In this document: positions 54,501 to 64,000 of the stretch, in pieces
Layout: every line of letters starts with the position of its first letter
Position numbering within the stretch: position 1 is the first letter of the stretch
Source: Xestospongia bergquistia
Lineage: Eukaryota > Porifera > Demospongiae > Haplosclerida > Petrosiidae
Direction of reading: 5' to 3'
DNA length: 64,000 bases
Assembly (NCBI GenBank): GCA_963965975.1
Contig: OZ014412.1
Span: 9,839,849 to 9,903,848, forward strand
Notes under the pieces: model-generated
What the model saw: the letters and a program-made list of their open reading frames with translations, nothing else
Databases searched by the model: none
Told to the model about the DNA's origin: nothing
Position numbers and translations under genes: made by a program

Positions 54501-57500
54501 ATTTGTGACAATTGAAAGAACTTTTTAATATATTAGGGTGCTGCCAATACCCATATGCATTGCATGTAATTAATCACACAGCAAAAATGTCATTTTAGAT
54601 ATGTATAATTAAGGCCTCAAGCTTTAGTATACATGTAGAAAATGCTTTTAGAAAGTACTATAGCTTATGCTCATTGAATCAGTCTTTAACATTATTGAAC
54701 CTGTGCTTGACATAAACACCATTTAAGCATATAGCATTAACTTTAGAATTACAATCTTATTTTACATTTATAATTTTGTTGTTTCATTCATTTATTTATT
54801 ATTTAGGGGAGACATTGAAATAGTCTTTAGTGGTGTTAGAAAAAATGCCACTGTCTTTGAGCTCACAGCTAAATCATTCCTAACAGTGTGCAATGAATTT
54901 TGTAAAGTTGATTCTCATACAAACTCTTCTCACATTAAACTGCTCTCCAGTGAGTTTCATGCATTTTATAAGAAATTTATTGTTTTGTTTTATAGCATCA
55001 ATTGCTATGAAGTTATTTAGTTTATGTTCAAAGACAAAAAAGACTGAAAAGCTTTGGCATAAACATTTTATTGAAGTAAGTGTTGACATTCATCAATAAG
55101 TATATTTCTATAGCATTTTGTGATATACACATTTTGAATTTGTTTTCAAACTGTCATTGGCTTTTGTCAGCCATTTATGTGTACTAGTTAGCAAGTTTAA
55201 GCTGTGTACATGTTTTAAAAATATGTGACTTTTATATATCTGTACCTATTGACATGTATCTTGTTAAGTATAACATAAAATGTTAACTACATACTGTTTT
55301 TTATGTTTCTTCCAATGGTTCAGCATTACATGTCTAATGGCATAAGTGATGTTGATATAAATGGTTTACAAAGTGGACTAGAGGCAATGACTGTAATACT
55401 TGCTGATCATCCCAATCTAATGCTCAGCTGGAAAGATGTCTCTTGTATATTTACTTCTAAAGTTCATTCAATAACTATTTTAATGTAAGTTACATTATTA
55501 TATCAACCTAGCATATTATATTGCTATTTAGAAATTTCATTGCTATTTGTGACCACTATATTACAAGAGGTAAGGGTGATGAAAGTTTTTGCAGTGACTA
55601 TCTAAAACCTGTGACATCATTTTATTTGTCAAAAGTTAAAAAAATTGAGCAGCCAAGCTCTTCTAAGAGTGAAACAATACATGAAGTAAAGTTATATACA
55701 ATTAATTTCATATCATTTCATTCTGATTTATGACTTAGTGTTAGTATAGTTAAAACAAAATCTCAATTGTTTAGGGGCTGCATTTTCTTTCCTTTTTATT
55801 TAAATTAATTAATGAACATCAGTGGTCACTTTTGAATTTTGAAATTATTTTTGAGCAGTGGGTGACTATTCTTGTCAATGTCATAGACCTTTCACTCTCA
55901 AACTGTATACAATGTATCAATCTACTGGTTAATCCAGTTGAACTAACAATATGGGAAAGTTATCATGAATGTCTGAATAGACAGGTATGTTATGAGTACT
56001 ACTATAATAAGATGCTATGTTATTTGTAGCTTGAGATTAAATTAAAGGACCATTGTCATAAAATGTCTGTTGAAAATTTCATTGCAGTTATTGATATTGG
56101 TAGTTTTGAAAAATCTAAGGTCAGTCAATCAATCAATGATAAAGAGCATGAAATTGGAACAGTTTCTAAGTTTGACATCTATGTATATAATATTTGTGTG
56201 TTATAATTTTAGACTATATTTATCCTTTTCTTGTGTAGATAATATACAACTTTCTTGGGAAATTTTCTGCTATTATGCCCAAAACCATTACTGTGACAGA
56301 GGCTCCATTTAAGAGCTTGTTTACACTTGCAATCACTCAGTAAGTCTATTCCTACACTAGTGCTATATGTTAATTATCATTCAACTAAACATCTGTCCTT
56401 TTTAGTATGACTCACCCTAAGCATGAAGAGGACTTGCTGTCGTTTTTCAAAGCAGTCATGGAATGTTATGGCAAAACTAATCGATCACTGGAGTTTCTCA
56501 TAGATCTCTTTCAACTTGATATTCATCCTTCAGAGAGCTTTGAAATTCAGTTCTCTATCACTATAAAGGAATTCATTACAGATAATAAACTCCAGAAGGC
56601 ATTACATGATGACATTATTCTTATAATAGTGAGTTCAGTGTGTAGATATAAGTAGATAAATTTTATGTTACATTCTCTCAGAGCAAGTTATCCCTAACTG
56701 AAAATTCATTTTTATGGATGACTGTCAACACCATGATAGAGGTACTATTGAATATAGCATTAAGAGTATTTTCTATGTACTACAAGTAAACAATGATAGT
56801 ATTATACTGTAATTCTGTATTTAAATTTAGACTACTCATTCTACTGTGTTTATATAACTATAAGACACTATAATGCATGCCTCTAAAAGCAATGATAAGC
56901 TTGGGACAAGTTGCTGATCAGTTGATTTAACCAATATATGGTTGGTATACATGCAGGTTGTATGTAACAAAATTATTTAATCCAAAAGTAAAGAGAATAT
57001 TGTTTTGATTATTAATGTGCTATTTTTATGTAGCTATCTATTAGAACAAATAATGATTATATGTTTATTCTTAGACTAATAAGATGCTAGACCAGGACTT
57101 TTACCACTGACATATTTATATATACATTCAATGTAATTCACAACCATGAAAAGCTATACAGTATAATTTCAATTTAAACACACAATATATACACTTTCAC
57201 TCCCATATATTGGAAGATTGAATAATTAGATACAAAGCTTATCATGTTATACTAACTAGCTACTTATGTAGGAATTTTAGTATGGATTTGTGTTCATCCC
57301 TACTTTGTAGAAGTTGATTGGTCGATTTAATCAATGTATGTACTTCGTGCAAATGAAAAGTAAATATCTATTGTTTTTGTTCTTAACGTATTATCAGATT
57401 GATAAATTGATATCATTCCTAATATACTATCAGATTAATGAAGCATTCCTAACATACTATCAGATCAACTAAATATTTCCTATTATAATGTAAAAATGTA

Positions 57501-60500
57501 ATGAAAACAGTATAAATTTATCTTTCAGTTTGCATCAAACAATTTACTACATACATCAAATCTGCATAACCAATCTATTTATTTATTTTAAATCTAAACA
57601 AGGTATATATATATATATATGTAATACATGTTGATTAAGAACAAGACATAACAACTAACTCCTAAAGATTAATTATAATTAAATCTTGTTGTTATACAGG
57701 AGGTGTTTCAAAATGACTTACAATTTGATACTGATGTCCTAGACAGCTTATCTCTCTTTTGTTCACCTGATTTACATGAAAAGCACATCCGTTCTGTTAA
57801 AATTCGTGCAATTTTCAGTATTTTCTTGAATATGGCAAAAGACATGAAACTTTCTTCAGACAATTTTCACTGTCTTCAAGAATATAGCTCAATAATTAAC
57901 CCAATGGCAATATCATTTCACAGCATTTGGAATGCTTTTAAAAGTTGGGAAGGTGTTGATAAAGAACCTACCATTGAGTTGTTCAAAGAAAGAGTAGAGA
58001 ATATTCCTGAATTTCAACAGTTTGTTGATGATGTTTTGAACAGCTTCAAACATTTTGTTAAAATAACTGGACAACAAATTAGAAAGTGGAATATCACATA
58101 TGATGATTTATTTGTATTAGACACTCATTATGAGGTGTATGAAGCAATGTTGCAGTGTGTTTCAAAAGTCTTCATTAGTGAGTTCATTGTTATTTTAAAA
58201 GAAGAATTGTCAGATCTTAAGAAGCACTATAATGACTGTGTAGACGAGATCAATAAATTGTTGGTTGTGTCTCCCAAAAATGAACCAGAATTAGCCAAGT
58301 AAGTACATGTCAATAATAGTTATATAATTATATTTATATTATATTATGTATATGTATATATAGGTCATGTGTTCAATTAGTATTAAATAAGTATGGTATA
58401 GAAATTCCTCCAGTGTTGGATACACATCTCAAGGAGTTGCTTTCTTGTAATGAAATTCCCTCAATTAATGGCTCACAAATCTATACTGTAATTACTTATC
58501 AAGCTAACCAAAGCACTCAGTTGTCATCTCTTGTATCATTAAAAGATAGTCTGACAACATTTCTAGAGCCATTGAAAGATTCATTAGATACTCTTGTTTT
58601 GATTGACTTAAAAAGTTGTCAAATCTTTGAGAAATGCATTAACTACTTCCTTGACAAGCAATCCTTGACATATCTACTTAGTCAGCAGTGCTCTCAGACC
58701 CTCTTTACAGAACCCAATATGTTCACTCTTGATTGTCAAAAAAAGATGATTCAGCTAAATGATGCTGTTCAAGAAGCTGAAACTGTTGTGGCATCTTTAA
58801 AAGAAGGCAATGCAAAAATGAATGTTATTGGTGATATTTTTAACTCAAGTGATCTTAAGAGCATTGACCTATCAGTAGAAAACAAGTCACTGCAGCACTA
58901 TTTCAAGTTAAAAATTGGACGTGAGGTCTCTGTTGATATCTCTAATAGTTTCACTGCGTTATTAGAACTCCATGCTGTATATAAACATATTTTCGCTTTG
59001 CAGAAAACTTGTGAATTATTTGGTCTTTATGAGTGCCTAACTGACCCCAAAATGATCCAGTTAATTAAAATTGCAAATGAAGTTGATGAAGCTCAGAAGG
59101 CAAGTGAATTTGAGTCACCTAACACACATTATATTACTTCATCTGATGCCTGTGTTAAAGTATCAACTATCAAAGATATTTTTGGTTTAGGTGACATCAT
59201 TGACAATCCTTGTTTCAATTTATTCTCTCTTTTACAACATGGTTGTCCTCTGTATGACTTTGCTCAAGAAAGAGGTTATAATTTGAGTAATGGTATGGAG
59301 ACTTTTCACCAAGAATATCAATTAGTAACTGCAGACCTTTTACATGAAGATCATCAAGAAGAGTTATTAGCAGTTCTACTTGGTGCTATGCAATTGACTT
59401 CTTGTTTCTTTGATGAATCATGTTTCCTTCTTGACCTTTGGACTAGTATAAACAAGATTAGCAATGTATCAACAGCAACAGTTCAACTCAAGACAGTTAA
59501 TGAAGAAATAGGTCTTATCAGAATCTGGTTTAATAGAGTATCTGTAAGTTGACAAACATTTAATGGATGTGTCAGTAAATGGATAGATTGTTGAATGGAT
59601 GAGTTGTGTGAATAGATAAGAATAGATAGATAGAATATATATCTAGTTATGCATTATGGATTGTACAATGTATAGAATATTTATGTCATTACCTTATCCT
59701 TTTTTAGGAAGGGTCTCAAGAAATAAATGAAAATACTCTACAATGTATTCTTTGTTCTGGATCTTATCATTTCTTTTGTGATGGATATTGTGTTGAGGTC
59801 AAATTACAATTCAATCTGTCTTGTGAAAATCAGAGAGGTAAATTGGGATGTTGTACCATTATGTATATCAAACAGCTTAATTTTCTACTTGAATAGACCA
59901 GCCTCTTAAAGAATGGTCTTCTATTAAAACAAAAGATTTCATTCGGCAATTAACCTTAATAAATTCTGAAATACAATGTAGTGATGATCAAGTTGGTACT
60001 AATTTCAGATGGTTTCAAGAGGTAATTTTGACTATACAGTATGATGTACTCTTATATTATACTTATATTATACCTACACAGTTTAATATAGCTGCAATGG
60101 AATTACAGAATTGCTATTCTCAATTGCAATGTTATGGTCATCCACTTTATTTGAAGGCATCATCAGAACAATATTTATTATATCCTTTGCGTGAAGGATG
60201 GCAAGCATTAACAGCCAAGGTATACATTAAGTTTGTAGAACATGCATAAAATATGTATTTATATAGGTCAAAGCTTCTAAGAATCAGCTGATAGAGTTTA
60301 TGTATGTCTTTCATGAATCCAGGAAAAATTTTCCCTTGTTGTCATTTGTAAGCACACAGAAACTAAAAGCAATTTATGCAGACATGAAAGAAGAAATTTC
60401 ATACTTTGATTATCTTTTGAGAGATGTTGGTTTTCTCTTTAATTTAGACATAAACTCTTGTCATGTTATACGTAAAGTTAGTCACAAAGAGTCTATGATT

Positions 60501-63500
60501 AGTTTTATTAAAAGTACTAATTATTTAATTTATAGGAACTCTCGAAATATCATCAAGCTGTTAGAAATACTATCAATGAAGTTGAACATCCTGCCAAAAT
60601 AATTGGAAATTTTTTGAGCAAGCTTGTCAATCAACCTGAATTAAAGCCTTTTCTTTCTGCTGCTGTTCTACCACAAAAGGGAAATCATGGAGAAGATACA
60701 ATTACAATCTCTTTAATTTCAGCCTTTGATTATTCTAATTTAGACTTGATTAGATTAATATATTGGAGTTTTGATAAAAGATTTCCATTGTTTTGTCAGC
60801 TGTTTAGATGTTCATCAAATACATGTAAAGAAGACATTGAGCTATTTTTTGACAGAATTGATCATTTTCCTCAACCAAAATATCTTGTATTGGGAATCAA
60901 TTTAATTAGAAATGACTTGCAACAAGTGAGTCAATTGTTGTGGGATGTTATATATCATTGCATTCCATACTTTGAATAGGTCTTTTTAAAACGATTTTCT
61001 AAATTGAAATCAAATGTTCACAGAAATTCTGATCACTTCAGAACAATAGACATCTTTGTCATTGAGTACTCTCCTTCATTGTTTCGACACATACCATGGA
61101 TTGCTACCACAACCAAAATGGTAAATTGTTACTTTGACTAGTTGATTACTTTTATTGATTTAATTTAGGACAAAGATAAACTACCTTATTTTAATGATAT
61201 ATATGACCATTTAAGGAAACAAAAAATTGGTAAAGAATTTAAACAATTTCAAGTTGTGTATGGACTTCCAGGTAAAAAATATAAAAAAATCTTTTAATTT
61301 GTATTTTGTCTTTTACAATAATTGAGGTTATTATTATAACATATACTAAAAAGATTATATATTTTTTGTTGTTGTAAAATACTATTAAATGAAATCAATT
61401 ATTAATTAATCAATTATCAATTATTGTGTTATTTTGAATTATTTATGTGAGCCTTTATTAATTAATATGTTATGCTTTTTTTAGGTAGTGGTAAAACACA
61501 TCACATCAAGAATTGTCTTGACAGTGAATTTCATGATAAAACTTCTATGGTGATTAGTATCAATGAAACTTTCAACAAGACTAATGTTGTTCAACGTCTT
61601 ATAAAACTTAAACATGGTGTGACCACCTTTGATTTGGCACTCTTTTTGAATATAAATTTAATATGGCCTCAAGTAAGTGATTTGTCATTTTAAAATGTAT
61701 TTGTGATTTACGTTAATAGAAGTGGGATAGAGAAGAATACAAGAAAGTATTTTATCAACTTGTAGATGATGTACACTGGTTTTTCTTTGATTACTTCATA
61801 CTTAGTTATGTTGATGTTCCTGAGAATACTAGTGCTGACTCAACTTCTCCTGGTTGTCTTTCACTACCTTTAGTAGCTGGAGCTTCTATGTCTGTTTATG
61901 TTGAAGTTAGTTATTGTATGTCGATTTTTCCAGCTAATATACATAAGGTGTATAGGACTTATTTTTGACCAGACAGTATGTTTACTTATGGTAATGCACT
62001 GCTTTTTTTCTATTTAGTTTGAAAAGGAGCAAGTAAATCCCATAGTAGCAAGTGATAATTAGTTTTTAGCTAAGTATAATCTATGACCCAAAGCTAACTT
62101 ATGATTCCTTTTTGTCACAAAGTGTACTAAACCTATATTGATTTCATGATTTTATAAATGTTTTTTGTAGGCTCCATACTGGAATATTGTTGATGATCAT
62201 TATACAACAGACAAAGAATATCTTGATCAATCATATGAAAGGTTTAAAGATCTGTTTCCTGTCTTTGTTCTACTTGGTGAGAAGATTACTCCGTCATTAT
62301 TGTTTGATGTCCATAATAATCCTGGTGTGCAACTAGTTTGTAAATATATTGTTGCATATAGAGACAAAAGACTGGACCACATTATTAAAAGTATGTTCAC
62401 TCTGTAAATATTGCATAAAATATAATGTAATTACTTTCTATTTTAGTTGAATATTTTATTTACAAGTTATGTCCCAACCATGATGGCTATATATAGCAGA
62501 TAAAGTTTACAATGATGTAAACAAGCCATAAAGCATAAGCTATATATAGAGTAAGTAGCACATTGTTGGTATAAGCTGGTTGGGCTATAACTTGTTTTTG
62601 GCTTGATGCAATAGAAATTCAAAGTGATATCACTTTGTCAAGTCTAAACACCTTGTCAGCACATTTATCTATTGTATCTTATTTCAACACTTTTAGAAAC
62701 CAGAGATGCTCCAATTAAAATTAATAAAATTATGAAGGATATTCCTCCTAGTGAGTGTCAGAGAGTTCTCTATGAGACTTTTCCAATTGTTGAAGTTAGA
62801 GGGAAAAAAATTATGGAGGTTTTATATTTGAGGTGGGTACCATTGACATATGAAATTATAATATTTCTCGTCATTTTCTACTTATAAAAGCATTTTTTGT
62901 GCAGCAGAGCAATTTCTGTACAGATGTAGTAATGATATTATTTTTAACTTTATTTGAAATGTAATTAAAAAATGAACAAATGAAATTGCATTCTTTATAT
63001 TTAGATACATGGAAAGACGTTGCATATTTCTAGAGAATTGTCCCCATCTTGAAACTATAAGAAACAAGGAAGGGAGAGTGATTGAAGAAAGAAACACAGC
63101 AAAAATGAGGCCCACATTGTTTGCTATTATGCATGAAGAAATTGGAAATTTTTGTAAGCAGTCTTTGTCATGGTCGTCCGATGTTCATAGACAGGTTTGC
63201 TAATAGCATAAACATATTGCATTTTCTGTGCAAAATTTACAATAACCAAGCTGGTCTAAATTACTACAACTATATGAAGTCATTTATGATGACATAATCC
63301 ATTATAATATCAATTATCAATTTTTTTTTTTACAAAGTAATGTTCAATCACACTTACAGAGTCAGTTATTAACTATTCCATCAAACTAATTATTGTCTTT
63401 TTAAAAACTCTTTTTTCATTTAGTTGATATATGACTTTAATAGTGGTGGAAGTACATTCAGATTATTCTGTACTTATCCAGAACGTCTGCCACCAGATGT

Positions 63501-64000
63501 ATATTCAAAGTATCAAGCAATTGGAATTGACAAAGAAACACTTGAGTATGTTTAACTTAATTAAGACATTTTATAGCTTAATAACCATACTCATTACAGC
63601 CTGCCATATTTAATTATTGTTGACTAAGCAAGAGATTAAATATATTCATATAGTTACTGTAATGTTAAGACTCTCTAGAAAGCCCGGAGTTAACTTGGAA
63701 TATTTTGTTTACACCATTTTGTGAAACATGTCTACTATTTATATCACATTAATGTAGGGCATGACTGAGCACATTTATTAGCTTCAGCATTCTTTGCACT
63801 ATACTTGTTTCTAGATTTAATATTCCAGCTTAACCCAATTTTAGTAAAACACTATATTATACTATATAATTTACTCAATATCAACACTTTCAAACATCTT
63901 TTTTAATTTTAATATTTTAGCGAGCAACTCAGCACTCAACTACTTCATGATTATCTTTCTGCTGCACTTAATGTTGACAAGAATCAAGAAACCAAAGAAA
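50377..64000 (+). CDS. Copy C: Death-domain RNF213-like AAA+ gene, 5' part
   Basis: Start ATG at 50377 in an 11-codon exon (MANSIDKSGMS) that joins in phase 0 to the Death-domain exon. It then follows copy B exon for exon: N-terminal arm (51633-56742), pre-AAA helices (57700-61271), AAA2 (61485-63545) and the first AAA3 exon (63921 to the window edge). The gene continues beyond 64000, so AAA3 Walker A onward is not seen. Protein similarity to copy B is very high, and introns are partly alignable. One frame change is seen near 51085-51100. It represents the architecture that copy B probably had before its first exons decayed. Confidence 0.82.
51633..56742 (+). CDS. Copy C exons: N-terminal arm
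   Basis: Exons at about 51633-51748, 51793-52215, 52839-53005, 53947-54086, 54136-54257, 54808-54951, 54996-55075, 55323-55484, 55531-55684, 55774-55984, 56030-56119, 56239-56340, 56406-56628 and 56682-56742. Same order and content as copy B 14961-19583, for example HSTRRSFLSRMAFWKHSS then LRSKAEDVLIIYGNASLP. No enzyme motif. The introns at about 53006-53946, 54258-54807 and 55076-55322 are longer than in copy B and hold a small inverted repeat at 53313-53357. Confidence 0.77.
52216..52838 (+). other. Copy C intron (~620 bp)
   Basis: AT-rich; no gene seen. Confidence 0.45.
53313..53357. repeat. Small inverted repeat in a copy C intron
   Basis: ACAAACCAATG (53313-53323) and CATTGGTTTGT (53347-53357) form an 11 bp perfect stem. 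Nearby 53220-53275 resembles a piece of the copy B giant intron near 21440. Confidence 0.5.
56743..57699 (+). other. Copy C intron matching the giant intron of copy B
   Basis: About 950 bp, lacking the ~1 kb repeats and the transposon found at the same site in copy B. Contains a (TA)n run at 57604-57620. Confidence 0.7.
57700..61271 (+). CDS. Copy C exons: pre-AAA helical region to first P-loop half
   Basis: Exons at about 57700-58299, 58363-59546, 59708-59837, 59896-60020, 60082-60219, 60267-60475, 60537-60925, 60981-61122 and 61169-61271. It is similar to copy B throughout. The exon 60537-60925 is nearly identical to 27401-27789 at nucleotide level, including RLIYWSFDKRFPLFCQLFRC. It ends VVYGLPG with the intron inside the P-loop, as in copy B. 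Confidence 0.8.
61485..64000 (+). CDS. Copy C exons: AAA2 module and start of AAA3
   Basis: Exons at about 61485-61672, 61722-61905, 62171-62391, 62695-62833, 63005-63195, 63424-63546 and 63921 to the window end. The first completes the P-loop (GSGKTHHIKNCLD). Compared with copy B the YMERRCIFLENCPHL exon lacks about six residues in the middle. The last visible exon (EQLSTQLLHDYLSAALNVDK) precedes the AAA3 Walker A, which is outside the window. Confidence 0.78.

Noticed and set aside
1..64000. CRISPR arrays, bacterial defence islands, rRNA and tRNA genes
   Set aside because: Looked for spaced direct repeats, operon-like packing and RNA gene signatures; the intron-rich eukaryotic structure rules out the first two and no RNA gene was recognised.

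Overview
The window looks like nuclear DNA of a demosponge, with Amphimedon-like content. It is AT-rich (about 30 % GC by eye). Coding sequence is cut into dozens of small exons by 40-100 bp GT-AG introns. It carries TKL kinase, Death and SAM domains of the kind that are expanded in sponges, and it is full of eukaryotic transposons (DIRS, Ty3/Gypsy, MITE-like elements). There are no bacterial operons, CRISPR arrays or rRNA/tRNA genes that I can see. The species call is inference.

The backbone is a head-to-tail array of three plus-strand copies of a giant RNF213/mysterin-type AAA+ gene. Copy A (1-2675) is only the 3' part of the AAA core and early C-terminal region, and it is broken by deletions, frameshifts and stops. 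Within one exon it changes into a coiled coil followed by a TKL-type protein kinase domain (2676-3828). Copy B (14961-49222) is close to complete: about 70 exons and roughly 5,300 codons by my count, with the AAA2, AAA3 and AAA4 signatures, a long C-terminal shell and two C-terminal SAM domains. The exons before it that would encode a Death domain (13172-14753) are decayed. Copy C starts at 50377 with a short first exon and a Death-domain exon, follows copy B exon for exon, and runs off the window inside AAA3. I see no RING or RZ finger in copy B, so these look like RNF213-type ATPases joined to death-fold and SAM protein-interaction modules rather than classical E3 ligases.

Between copies A and B lies a nested transposon block. 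A minus-strand DIRS element (about 4498-12998) has inverted termini, an internal complementary region and a tyrosine recombinase. A complete-length Ty3/Gypsy element (5485-9907) with apparently identical 164 bp LTRs and a CCAAG target duplication has split its recombinase gene. The DIRS has lost its RT catalytic core. The Gypsy element carries two in-frame stops and one frameshift.

Copy B introns hold further repeats: a ~5 kb intron (19585-24548) with three diverged ~1 kb repeat units plus a small DNA transposon with a helix-turn-helix ORF; a 398 bp TIR element with a 6 bp target duplication at 37045-37442; and a palindromic 72 bp repeat at 16111-16340. Copies B and C are close paralogues, with parts of introns still alignable. 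Copy A is much older. By analogy with vertebrate RNF213, the array is most plausibly a cell-autonomous immune or stress-sensing locus, with death-fold, SAM or kinase modules supplying the signalling output. That functional reading is inference.
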